Positions 12,671 to 23,406 of a stretch of 64,000 nt of DNA are shown in pieces; the first letter of the stretch is position 1, and every line of letters begins with the position of its first letter. The stretch is from Rhizopus arrhizus. Taxonomy: Eukaryota > Mucoromycota > Mucoromycetes > Mucorales > Rhizopodaceae. The position numbers and the translations under genes are program-made. The notes beneath the pieces are model-generated. The model had not been told where the DNA came from. It did no database searches and saw only the letters and a program-made list of their open reading frames with translations. The stretch covers positions 1-64,000 of the forward strand of contig JAKZZE010000007.1 of NCBI GenBank assembly GCA_024220505.1, given 5' to 3'.

Positions 12671-12685
12671 GATATATCTCCTCAT
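12671..12685. repeat. Direct repeat flanking U6, right copy (possible TSD)
   Basis: GATATATCTCCTCAT, identical to 12570-12584. Length and position fit a LINE-type target-site duplication. Confidence 0.85.
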
Positions 12686-12711
12686 AAAGGCTTTACTACT
12701 TGATACTTATA

Positions 12712-12811
12712 CACTATTTCCAGAAATTGAAGTCGCATTTTGTGAAGTTTTATAATACAATTTATATGTAATTGCGACAAGTCACGGCGACTTTAATTTC
12801 TGGAAATAGTG
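12712..12811. mobile_element. 100-bp MITE with TA duplication
   Basis: The element begins CACTATTTCCAGAAATTGAA and ends with the inverted form, TTCTGGAAATAGTG. TA lies at each outer edge (12710-12711 and 12812-12813). The inverted repeats cover nearly the whole element and include GTCGC / GCGAC blocks. It has no coding capacity. A close relative, in the opposite orientation, is at 22337-22434. The outermost bases (CACTATTT-CAGAAATT) resemble the ends of the Tc1-like element at 36051-37731, so that or a related transposase may mobilise it. Confidence 0.88.
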
Positions 12812-12903
12812 TACTTCCATGTACAGCTCTTTTTCCGCTTTCCATCACTTTCCATAGATTCTTGCCTTATTTGGAAAGCTATCCACAACAACAGACTTGA
12901 TCC

Positions 12904-13680
12904 ATGCCAACTGTAAAGCAGCTACAAGCAGAACTCACTGCAGCTAAGGCTGAAATCACCCGACTCAAGCAACAAAACGCTTCCTTCCTTGAGCGATTAG
13001 CTCATGCATCCAACGCCGTTGCTTCTAAGAAACCCGCTTCCACTTTGGTCTCCTCTCCACCGATATCTCCACCACTTACGTCTCCCTCACTAGCATCCGA
13101 AACCTCACCGCAACCCAAGTCTCCTCAGAAACGTCCTCCGCCTTCCGATTTAGGTTCTTCTCCTCAGAAAGCTACCAAGCTTAAAGCTTCCACGCCCCTT
13201 CCTAGTCAAATGGCTGCTGCTGGCACCTTCAGTGTTCGCTCGACCAACCATGGCTATAAGTTCCTATACCTGCCTATACGCCGCCGCCTTCCTATAGGTC
13301 AAATACGCTCTCGTCTGCGACAACTGAATATTAACACCAGGCGTATTCTCAACATTCATTACCCTGACCGCGACCTTGTTGCCCTCCTAATTCATAATGA
13401 TTACGAAACTGAGCTCCGTTCGCTATTAAAGAAATTTGAGATCCCCGTTCAAGATGATTATGATCCTTTAGACCCCTCGAACCTTCGTGATCCTAAATAC
13501 GATGACTATGACGAAGCGGACAGGACGTGCGCCGCACGTGGCCTGTTTCTGTGTCGTATCCTTCGTGCTCTCGATCACCTTAGAGGCCCTATCAAGCGGG
13601 CTGTAGCCAGTTTCTTCGCTAACAAAGGATATATAGATCGTGGCGACTTTCCTGAGCTCTTTCCCGTCAAAAACACATGA
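12904..13680 (+). CDS. ORF1-type protein of LINE element A (258 aa)
   Basis: Residues 1-45 form a heptad-like coiled coil (LQAELTAAKAEITRLKQQ). Residues 55-105 are an S/P/K-rich linker. Residues about 115-250 form a conserved domain (YKFLYLPIRRRLPIGQIRSR; LNINTRRILNIHYPDRDLVA; DDYDPLDPSNLRDPKYDD). The C-terminal domain is shared with ORF1 of the full LINE (33812-34981) and with two other units. Coiled coil plus basic domain is the general plan of LINE ORF1 RNA chaperones, so RNA binding is a reasonable inference. The frame is intact, in contrast with nearby relics, suggesting recent activity or selection on the protein. Confidence 0.85.
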   Translation: MPTVKQLQAELTAAKAEITRLKQQNASFLERLAHASNAVASKKPASTLVSSPPISPPLTSPSLASETSPQPKSPQKRPPPSDLGSSPQKATKLKASTPLPSQMAAAGTFSVRSTNHGYKFLYLPIRRRLPIGQIRSRLRQLNINTRRILNIHYPDRDLVALLIHNDYETELRSLLKKFEIPVQDDYDPLDPSNLRDPKYDDYDEADRTCAARGLFLCRILRALDHLRGPIKRAVASFFANKGYIDRGDFPELFPVKNT

Positions 13681-13811
13681 GCTCTACTTAATGTTTTCTC
13701 AGTAGCCTCTCTTTCTGAGATCCATTTCTCTGTCCCCTCTCTTCAAACTATAACTTTTTTACCCTCAATCCCAGAGGGGTTTTTAGATACTTCTTTCACT
13801 CTTTGAACTGA

Positions 13812-13853
13812 CCCGGGCAAAATTAGTATAAAAATACTGCGTGCCCACTTGGG
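13812..13853 (+). promoter_or_regulatory. 3'-UTR hairpin of LINE element A
   Basis: Outer stem CCC/GGG, middle stem GGGC/GCCC and inner stem AGTAT/ATACT with an AAAA loop. It lies just before the A/T-rich tail. Equivalent structures with different base pairs occur in the other LINE units, so this is probably the structure recognised by the reverse transcriptase. Confidence 0.6.
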
Positions 13854-14267
13854 TTTAATAAATAAATAAAACTTGTTTAATCGTATGTCTAACTTTGTTG
13901 GGATGCATTTCCAAAAGGGGAGTTTCCACAAATTCCTTCCTACTCTCCGTTTGTCCTTGCTCCTATAAAGCTTTTTTTTTTTTAGCTTCTTTTACGCTTA
14001 ATTTGATCTAGCTTTTGTAATTATGGTGGTGTCTTGAAACACCGCATGCTCACTTAAGCCTTTTAAAAGTTATTTAATCGGATTAACTTGGATAGCCAAA
14101 GTAAACAATGTACTTCTTGTGCGTTACTAGCCCCAACATCTTTCGATAGCAAATCAGCCTTTAACGATTTATATGAAGTTACTTTTTATTAACTTTGTGA
14201 GTGTTTTTTTAAATCTATAAAAATATATATACAAAAAAGAAAGTTGTTTTATAAAAGGAAAAGAAGA

Positions 14268-17200
14268 TTAATGGAAGAAATACTGTGATTTCTTTACTTC
14301 ATTAATATCGAATTCACCTCTTGGTGGAAGAGGTAAAAACGTCAACGGTTCCCAAGTGTGTTCATACTTTCTCGTATTTCTTCCCTTCTTCTTCTTTGGA
14401 CTTTCCTCCAAGCCGTCTTCTTCACCCTCATCTTCCAAATCATCTACATCTTCTGTATCAACAGTAACATCTCCCTCCTCTGCATCGATACCAAAGATGG
14501 CCTTGAATGCGTCCTTCTTGGCCACATCCTTTTTCTGTTTCTCCTTTTCAAATTCTTTTTCTAATATTTCAGGATTACCAAAGAGCGTAGGACCAATAAC
14601 TGGACCTTCATCTTCACCCACAATTTCTTTGCCCTTATCAGATCCAATAGGCTTAGACACAGGCACCCTAAACTCCTTGTAACGTTCTTGAAATTCTTGA
14701 AGCAAGTTTTCCATGATCGGTTGAGAGTGAAGCTCAATAAATTGCTCACGAATCACTTCATTCATTGAATCAACATCACAGGCATGAGTCCAATAACTGT
14801 CGTGAACCGAAGCAAATGTCATACCTCTTTTGTGACAAGCAACAGCAGACATCAGCATATGAGTGGCATCTAGGGAGTGAATAAAGTTGGGTGGGAAAGC
14901 AGTACTTTGCTTAAGTGCATTGACTGGACGAGAGGCATCAGGGTCTTCGATATAGATTGTTTGTAATAACGTAGCGACCTGTCTCTTTCCGGATCGGCGA
15001 TAAGGTTGAACAATAGGAAGACCGAGTGGTGTAGTCCAAATGACAGAAGTCATTTGGCTTGATGACGGATTACGAGCAGAGAACACTTGCTTTTTCTTCT
15101 TGGATTCCTTTGCCTTGGCCTTGCTCTTTTTCACATCTTCAATAGAACCAGAATTATGCTTTACAACGCCAGACTCTTCAAGAGTTTCTAAAGGTACACT
15201 TCGAGCAATTCGTCTTGCAGAATCAGTCAACCAATCTTGGATTTGACGAGCACCATTAAACATCTCACCCAATGATGAAAACACAGCCTTGGCAAGGTAT
15301 GAAGAAAGGGCGTACACTTTATCACGGGGAATATCAGGGTTTTCTTTTAATCGATTCTCAATCTGAGCGCGTGCACCAACAAAAGTTACACCGTACACAT
15401 TTGTCATTACAGTTTGCTTCACTACCTTTCGACTCACATTGCCCTGTAAAATCTTGGCATACTCATTTCCTTCCTCGGCGGCTTTGTCGATGTATTTGTT
15501 GACCATATCTGCTACACCAGTATACACATCAGCTGGACGATCCCCTGCAGCCAAATTGACAGCTCGAGCACCTGCTAAATCACCACCCAAGGCAGCATAG
15601 TGTTGAAGACCGTTACATGTACCGTCTTGATGGACAGGCAAACGAGACTTGAATTCTTCAGGTTTTCCACTGCGAACGGCTTCTGCTACTTCAAAACAGG
15701 CAGCTAAACATTGCCAAGGAGAGTCCGCCTTTAACCACCATTGCTTGCCCTACAATATAGAAAAATCGTTTAGAATTTTATACTTTTTAAAGAAAGGCAC
15801 ATAATTACCGTTAAAGGATTATCAACAGCATCTATAATGTTGTCTATATTATCTAATGTGAATTGTTCTCTTTCAGTAAATGAATGTCTAGCAACAAAGA
15901 GAAGGGTTAAAATATGTTCTATTGTTGTATCGTTTTCTACATACTTGTCATAACCATATAAATTAGCCAAATGAATCTTTAACCATCTCCAACCTTTTTC
16001 ACCCAATGGTTTTGCTTCTTCAAAGTGAAGCAAACCACGACAAAGATCATTGCCTAAATGATTTAAAGTAGGGGGCATAGGGTATGCACGACCACGGAAA
16101 TCCATGTTGTGAGGGAAATACATTGGAAGATTCAGAAACTAATAAAACATGAGACTTTTCATTTTTGTAAAAACAGACAAATACTTACAGCACGTGCGGT
16201 TTCAACTTTATAATTCACATCACATCTCAAGCTATGATTGTTCTTTTCGGTTGTTTGAATCTGTTTCACTTCATTTACCCAATTGAATTTCGCTTTAGGA
16301 TCTGTGTGGTAATTTTCTGGCTTGGGTGGCAATGGTGTAGGTCCATTTACAGCAGGAGGAATATCCGCAATGGCTTCTCCTTTATTCCAAGCTTCTAAGA
16401 TAATCTTGAACACATTCTTATTTACTTTCCAACGTGTAGAGCCCAAGACGTCAAGACCAGCTAATACATCTTGTAATAGATCTCTCTCAGAGGCCTTGTG
16501 AAGATAAATCAATTGTTCTGCAGAGTCTTTGATTCTCATACAGACAGATTTTGTTTGGAGGTAGCCACCAGAATTGTATGATAACCATGGACGAGGAGGA
16601 ACCAGCATGGGCAATAGACGAGGATGGAGGGTATCACGAATAGGCTCACGAGAGAGCATCTCTGTCAATTGGTCAGCAAACTTGATTATACCAACACGTT
16701 TACCAAGTACATATTGATAAGTATGAAAGAAGGCAGGTATATTTTCAACGCTATAATTGATTTGGTTGGTTTTTCTTTTTTAAAAACAAATTTTACTTAC
16801 ATTTTCTTTCCTGTTTCAGGATCTCTACTAGGAACTGGTATTTTTGCAGCTTCCAACAACAAACTTGTCAACACACTACCTACTTTTGCACGAGTCGTAG
16901 TCGGCCAAACAGGGTTCCATTCAGCAGAGTTTTCATCATTGTTGACAATCTTTTTGTGTGCTTTGTTGACTGCCATATTAAACAGCCTACCGCTTGAAAG
17001 TACATTTTGAATATTTTGTTGCGATTTAGCATGTTTCTTCATTTGAACAGCATTATGTTCCATCTCTACTGCTTTTCCAACATCTAAAATAGCACGGGCT
17101 GTCTTCATACCGTCGCCAATACCAGAAGAATTGTGAAGACGCAAGAGCTCGAGAATAGTCACAATAGACAATGTATCTTTAGGCAAGACTTTCAAGAAGG

Positions 17201-18438
17201 GTCCATACGCACGTCGTTCATGATCACGTGGAGCAGCAACTTCACAGCGCTTAATCTCTTCATCAATAAGAAGTGTCAAATTTTGATGCCAGGTCCACAT
17301 AATTCGTTTGAGTGGTGTCAAATGCATAGCATTCAGTGTGTCTCCTCTTTCAATACTCTGTTCCTTTGTATGAAGTAAACGTTGTAAAGCCATTTCATAT
17401 CCCTGTCTTTCTAAGGACAATTGAATTTCATAGGGATCCATATTTAAAGAGGCCTTTGGATCACGAAGTGCTGTCAATTGTTCTTGAAGAAAGTGTACAC
17501 CAATAGATTTTGTTGGTTTTACTTCGGGTAGGTCTTCCATTACCTCACGGCTTCGCAATTCATTACTGATTTTCGCAGTGTCCTTCATTATTGGCTCAGC
17601 TTCATCACCCAATATTTTGTTGGTAGCGGATTCAAGTTCTCCTAAAAGCTTTTCTACTTCGGCAACAGTTGAACCTCTGCTTTCAGAAATCAACTATACA
17701 AAAATCAAGTGTCATGTCAATATAACTTCCCTATTCTACATATAAATACAATTTACTTTTCTAAATAAAGCAATGTCAGATTTTGTCAAATAGCTTGAGT
17801 TTAATAATTGTTCTATTGGAATCCCATCTACTTCGGTCATTTCTTGAAGTAAAGCTCTTGTTGTATGAAAACCACTGGATCTGTATTTTCGTCAAGCAAT
17901 GCTTTTGTTTAGTTTAATCTCCTCATTATGTATCGAGTTTTTTTTTTTTTAGTTACCTAATAAATCCCTTTACAATAACTGCATAAGTGTTTGCATCTGC
18001 TGTCACACCATAAGCTTTCATATTGTCGAACCATAGCAAACATTCTTTGGTCATTGGCTTTTTAGCTTCTACAAACCCATTCAAGAAAGCATTGTAAATA
18101 TTTACATCACAAAAGAGCTTCATTTCATCCTTTTTTGTCTTGTATAGTTCCTTCATGATACGTTCAGCCCGCTCCATATTCCCTGAAGCAATACAAGCAT
18201 TTAAAATAGCAAATTGTTCTGCGATATTGGAAGGTAATACTCTAGCTGTTGTTTTGAAGGCTTCCGAGTTCGGATTGGGAAGAATAACATGCTTGTTGTT
18301 GTTGTTGTATTCAATTTTTGTGGCCGTTGTTGAATAAAAAGAAGGGCGTAAGAAGGCAACAGTGTTTTTTAGTGCTGCATGTCTAATAATGTGTGCTCTT
18401 TTGCTTTGCACTGCTTGTCTAGCAAATGATAAGGACAT
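14268..18438 (-). CDS. RPO41: Mitochondrial DNA-directed RNA polymerase (T7-like)
   Basis: Six exons on the minus strand give a single-subunit T7-type RNA polymerase. The first exon (18438-about 17957) starts with a basic, S/R-rich mitochondrial targeting sequence ([20 protein letters not shown]) and a PPR-like region ([32 protein letters not shown]). Catalytic motifs in the last exon are motif [19 protein letters not shown], motif [18 protein letters not shown] and motif [14 protein letters not shown]. The palm aspartates sit in DGTCNGLQ and HDSYW. Motif TxxGR-like residues and the [12 protein letters not shown] segment are in the exon at about 16123-15810. Shortly before the stop is an acidic D/E stretch after GIDAEEGD. 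The stop TTA is at 14270-14268. It transcribes the mitochondrial genome and is probably regulated as a housekeeping gene. Confidence 0.95.
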
Positions 18439-18807
18439 TTTTGTAGATCAAAAGGATAAAGAGATCAGGATTTGTCCAATATATAAAAAAAAAGAATCTT
18501 TAAAGATCTGCAAATACAAGTATATTTACTAGCAGTTCAAGTTGTTTAGTCTTTTCAAAAGAAAATGTTTTTAAAGAACTACTCTACAAAAGAACGAAGA
18601 AAAAGAAGTGTTTTAAGTTAAATAAAGAAAAAATCTGTCAAGGGTTGCTGTGCAGCCTTTAGCTTTCCACCAGTTACAATGAAAAAAAAAAAAAAAAAAA
18701 AAAAGTGACCTTCATTTTTGAATTTCAGACTGTTTAAGCTGTCACAAATTTTGTCTTTTTACGCTCTTTTTCTGTTTTACACCCAATTTGCTGATTTGCT
18801 GAAAATA

Positions 18808-19800
18808 CACTCTTTACACAAATTATTCGCGCATTTTCAAAAAAATTAGCGTACCAACAAAAAACAATTCGCACAAAATATTAAAGAAGAATTAACACAT
18901 ATACGAAATAAATATTGGCGCATAAAAAAAGACTTGGCGCATTTTAATAAAAAAAATTAGCGTATAAAATAAAAACCTTTATTATAGTGGACGTCGGTTT
19001 AAACAATCATCAAACCTTTGCGTAGAATATCTACAAAACCCTGCAAGGTCTGAGAAAAGAATTTGATTACAAGCGTCTCTGATCCGTAATGTGAGTGTTT
19101 CTTCTTCCAGCAACGCTTCTCGGTTAAGTTTACTTTTACAAACAGACCAAAATTGTTCAATGGGGTTAACTTCAGGGGAATATGATGGCAGATACACGCA
19201 GCCATATCTACGACCTTCAATAAGTTTTCTTATATCATTATTTTTATGGATTGGTACATTATCCATCACAAGATAGTAATCCTTGAACTGTTCATGCTTG
19301 TCCAGTTGATCCAAAACTCTCTTTACAAAATTAAAATAGTGACCAGTAGATGTGCCGCTTCCTTTAGCACTAATGGGTTGAATTTTAGATGTGCCTCCTC
19401 CTGCTGATTTTCTTTTTTTAGTGGCGTTGGCTTCCTGTTCAGGTACAACTCTTGGTCTCTTTATACATATATTTACAACACCATGAGCACATATAGCTCC
19501 AAGAATAGTATGTGCTGGTGCTCTTGTTTTTGGGGGTTTTACTCATGCGCAAGTTCCTTTTCTTGACCAAGAGAAGTTTCGCTTCAAATTAATGTGAAAC
19601 AAGGCTTCATTTATAAATGTACAGTTACTTTCATAATCCAGCAAATCTGACTCGATCCATTTTTTAACCCAGTTGTTGCAGGTGGAATATTTTTGTTGTT
19701 GTTTCTTGTTGGGTAGTTGCTGATAAACAAAAGGTAGGTCAAATAGATAAAAGGAAACAAATAAAAGTCTGTGAGAATCCTTTAGGATCAAAGTTTATTT
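18808..19800 (-). pseudogene. Decayed Tc1-like DD34E transposase
   Basis: The C-terminal part reads YYLVMDNVPIHKNNDIRKLI, then CVYLPSYSPEVNPIEQFWSV, with 34 residues between the second D and E. The middle part has FINEALFHINLKRNFSWSRK where the live relative at 36240-37562 has FIDEAAFHI, so the first catalytic D is N. Frame changes occur between about 19545 and 19320, and the N-terminal third is missing beyond about 19800. A TA-flanked end starting CACTCTTTACACAAATTATT at 18808 resembles the terminus of the intact element, so only the 3' half survives. It is not functional. Confidence 0.85.
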
Positions 19801-20551
19801 TATAAGAGTAAAGCTAGCTTAAAGCTAAAATAAAACTAGAATAAAGTATTTCAAAATAGAGTATTTATATATGAATGATTGTTTAAGGTTTTAGAATGTT
19901 TGTATTATTTTGGCATTAGATAGGAATATTATGATTTATTTGTTAGATGTTTCATGTAGGTGAAATAACCCATTTCACCTAATGTAGAGTATTTTAAGGT
20001 TCTCTCGGTAACTAAACACACTACAATGAATCTAGATAAAGATACGTTGTGTTTCATAATATTATACAAATTACTTTATACGCTTTATATCCATCATGTC
20101 CATTTATACTGAGTACAAGTGCGTCCACTTGTTTACTTTTATGGCTTGTTGAGGTATCATGAGCGATTTAAATGACATTTGTATTAAGAGATTACTCCAC
20201 TACAACACTTTTATTTAAAAAAAATACAACGATAATGGAAGTATAAAGAATGATGCAGGGAAAAAAATCAATAGTGAGGGGGGGGGGAGAATACATTGGG
20301 CCAAGCTTTCCCATACCTTCACTATCATCCTCTTTCGTCAACTTCAAAATTATTGGGTTGACGATAGCGCTGAGCTGGGTACATTCTTGAGGATTATATC
20401 GATATTTTGCGCTATTTATTTGATGATATTTCTTTACTTCTATAATATCTTCCACCGCCTTTTCCAATAAATACTATTTACGAGGTTATTTATCATGTCT
20501 GATTCATTCAAGTACGCTTATTATCTTTACGTTCCAGCAAAATTCAATTAA

Positions 20552-21118
20552 TTGTGGAACAAACGTAGCCCGATCTTCAAAATCAGGGCGAATTTCCAAA
20601 CAGTGTTCGGTAAAGGCTATGCCCTTATTGATACCGCTCCTGAGGATCGCACCGTCCTCCCTCTCAGTCACGAAATTGATTTAACGAACCAACGACTTAT
20701 CTACGCTTCGTGGAGAGGAATGGCACCTCATTGTTTTTACTGCCATAAGCCTGGCCACACGAAAGGCAACTGTCCTCGCCTCTCGCAGCAACGTATTAAG
20801 ACTTGTTATAGCTGTGGGGATCCAAGCCATTTGATTAGAGTGTGTCCCAAACGTAACACTGCCACTGTGGGCGAGAAACACACCCGCTACGATGATCCTT
20901 TGCCTACTGTACCCGCATCGTCTTCATCATTGACTTTAGGCTCTTCATCCACTCAGAGTTCCCCATCACCAACTCCCATTTTATCTGCTGTATCTAAGTC
21001 TGTGCACCAATCTGACATCGAGTCTTCTATTAGTGGTGGCACAATTAACGGCATCAATAACGATGAAGTTCACTTTCCTAATGAAGTAAGTTTTTTTCCT
21101 CATTATTTGGTACCTTAG
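20552..21118 (+). pseudogene. CCHC gag-like retroelement gene fragment (C-terminal half)
   Basis: A 188-codon frame carries two zinc knuckles, CFYCHKPGHTKGNC and CYSCGDPSHLIRVC, preceded by a gag-like segment (VFGKGYALIDTAPEDRTVLP). It is followed by a low-complexity S/T/P tail. The frame has no good upstream start and lacks the N-terminal domain, which is present as a separate fragment on the other strand (22440-23188). This is the gag/ORF1-type protein of a retroelement distinct from the LINE at 30-35 kb, whose ORF1 has no such knuckles. It is probably non-functional. Confidence 0.75.
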
Positions 21119-21299
21119 CATCAAGTTTAGCAATTTTTTTTTAAATCTACTAAAAAAGCCAAGCTCAAGTAGACATAATAATGTACTCAAGCGAAAAGTC
21201 GAAGGAGATGAAGAAGATACAGAAGACGAATCAGAGCAGAATATCTTAAACAATGACAATGCAAGTATAGGACACAAAAAATTATTATAAATGGCATAT

Positions 21300-22322
21300 T
21301 AACAATATGTTTATTAGAAACCAAGAAGCTGGTCAAACTGGCTCCCTATCTCGAAATGCATGCATAAGCCTTTCACCCATACAGGTAAGTCCTATGGAAT
21401 CATCATAATATAAGATATGTCTAAATACTCATTCTCCATTAGTCCAGAGGCAAACAACATTGTCCGATCTGGCAACGGGGTATCTCCAAAACCATACCTT
21501 GATCGTGATCTATACAGCAAGCATATGAAAGCGTGAATCATCTATACCCAACCAATTCCTCATGCCTTCCATAAATACATTGACGCATACATTGACTCTG
21601 TAAATATCAAATACGTATAACTTTTCAAACAAAGTGTTTTTAACATTTTTAAATCTAGGATAATTTGGTCAAGGCTAAAAAGGAAATAAGATCTCTCACC
21701 TTATTACTATCAATGGAAGAAGAAGGTAGCCACCACAACATCAGTAACATGGAATTCCTTGAACAGCTTTTGACTGAAGTGTAAGTTGAATAAATTTTAT
21801 GCCCCTAGATCATATAAGCCTATAAATTAACAACAACTCATTCTAGTTTATAGACATACATCCTATACATCCCATATTGATTATCAATCTAGTGAGGACG
21901 CCTTCAACCAACTATTTGTCTGGCCTTACCTTAATACCATTGGGAAGAGCATTGTAATCCATGACTGTAAGTCTGATTTCTTACAAGGACAACCTGTTTT
22001 GGAAAGTATGGCTAGACAGCTTAAGAAATTGAATCTTTTTGTCGACGAGAAAAGTCTATACAAATCGGATGGCTTGATAAAGCTTTTTGGATTAAAGAAG
22101 CTAGAACTTGTTTTACTCGAAACTTCTGGCCATTTCACAAACAGCGACAGGGTTAAAATTAAACTGGACCACCATAAAGGAATGTACGGTGTCCTTTCAA
22201 TGCTTAAGTGCGTCGCTGACGATTTCTCGTTCGCGTCTGTTGATAAGTTTAGTCAGGTCAAGGTATTTTTTATTCATGCCGCAGGTAATGTATCATTTGT
22301 CAGATATCATAATGAATTCTAA
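21300..22322 (+). pseudogene. Fragment of a mucoralean expanded gene family of unknown function
   Basis: Short exons separated by plausible introns encode segments such as IPHAFHKYIDAYIDSDNLVK, QLFVWPYLNTIGKSIVIHDC and KKLELVLLETSGHFTNSDRV, then DHHKGMYGVLSMLKCVADDF and FSQVKVFFIHAAG. From memory these match a multicopy uncharacterised family of Mucorales genomes; no function is known to me. The gene is cut at its 3' side by the MITE at 22337, and its 5' part has no clear start. A related relic is at about 49000-50715. Confidence 0.55.
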
Positions 22323-22336
22323 TATTGTTGCATATA

Positions 22337-22434
22337 CACTATTTCCAGAAATTAAAGTCGCCATGACTTGTCGCAATTACATATAAATTGTATTATAAAA
22401 CTTTATAAAATGCGACTTTACTTTCTGGAAACAG
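22337..22434. mobile_element. 98-bp MITE, inverted relative of 12712-12811
   Basis: The element starts CACTATTTCCAGAAATTAAA after TA (22335-22336). It ends with the inverted form TTTCTGGAAACAGTA before TA (22435-22436). Its interior is the reverse complement of the MITE at 12712-12811 with a few changes. The right terminus carries substitutions, so this copy looks older. Confidence 0.87.
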
Positions 22435-22439
22435 TATAC

Positions 22440-23188
22440 ATGTGAACAGAAACAAGATTGCATTTGTGGAGTGTGCGATATCAACATGAAGGACTGTACC
22501 GTAGCGAGAGAGCGCCTCAGTTAGAAGTGGAATTAAACTGTCTGGTCTCATCAAAGGTAACTTTTCAAGCGAAACTCGGTAAATGGAGCCAGTAGGAGGT
22601 AACGTAGGCGTGCCGATTACGGTGAAACCTCCAACTGCTATACCAACACTGCAAGCGGCTGTGCGAGATTCTGCGGAATCAAAAGCAATAATGACCACAT
22701 TAATGGCTCCCTGGCGCACTGGAACTGCCCCAATAGCGGAGGGATATTGATTGGCGAGAGCTTCATAGAAATCTGCAGGCAGAACTGCAAGTTGTTTCAG
22801 GTCGAAGACTGCACTGTTCATTTCATTAGATTGTACCCAGAGTTGGTCCTGATTACGATCTCTAACAGCTGCTTTTGTAGGCTAAAACCAAACTGTTATT
22901 TCCATGTTCTGTAAATATGTACTAAAATGCTTACCTTCTCCTGCTTAATTAAAGCAAGTGCATATTCCTTGATAGTTTTGGGAACTTCTATTTAGTGATC
23001 CAATTGAGATCACTGTCATAATCATTTTGGATTTCCGCAATTTGCTTGTTCTTGTTGAGATCGTTATGTGTTAATTCAAAGTATGTTTCAAAATCCCATG
23101 CTTTTGCACTGTTTGTAGAAAAAAAGTGCTTTGACCCTTCTTTGACTACAGGAACCTTGTATTGCATTTCTTTGTCTGTTAAAACCAT
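22440..23188 (-). pseudogene. Gag-like retroelement gene fragment (N-terminal half)
   Basis: The minus-strand reading is VLTDKEMQYKVPVVKEGSKH, then (after a frame break near 22990 and a GT-AG intron at about 22879-22935) AVRDRNQDQLWVQSNEMNSA. PADFYEALANQYPSAIGAVP, GGFTVIGTPTLPPTGSIYRV and LEKLPLMRPDSLIPLLTEAL follow. This fits the region that normally precedes the zinc knuckles in the gag-like gene whose C-terminal half is at 20552-21118. It ends where the MITE begins. The two halves point away from each other, so rearrangement or independent decay has occurred. Confidence 0.6.
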
Positions 23189-23406
23189 TGTTATTGTGTT
23201 TCTAAGAAAACAAAATGTAAAAAGAGAGGAAGTAACTTCATTTTTTTTTCAAAAGGATTAGAAAACGCAATCACACAGTACAGTAAATTTATTTTGAATT
23301 TTTATAAAAGCAAGCAACTTTTGTAGTGTGACACAATTTTTTTACAGCCAGTAAATGCAGCCCGTAAATGCAGCCCACTGCTCTTTTTTCTTCTTTCTGT
23401 GATAAT

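Larger units (their letters stand above)
12826..13896 (+). mobile_element. Non-autonomous LINE-derived element A (ORF1-only)
   Basis: The element starts with GCTCTTTTTCCGCTTTCC, the same 5' end as the other LINE units here. It carries one intact ORF (12904-13680), a 3' UTR with a hairpin at 13812-13853, an A/T-rich tail, and ends TTTAATCG followed by TATGTCTAACTTT (13884-13896), the sequence found after most other units. It is nearly identical along its length to element B (minus strand, about 29248-30320). No reverse transcriptase is present, so movement must depend on an autonomous LINE such as the one at about 30321-35061. Confidence 0.85.

Noticed and set aside
14356..15502. Plus-strand frames opposite RPO41
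   Set aside because: Antisense shadows; polymerase motifs A, B and C are on the minus strand.
20192..20467. Minus-strand frame with faint similarity to Tctex-type dynein light chain
   Set aside because: The matching stretch is short (about 20 residues), the rest is low complexity, and no further exons were found.
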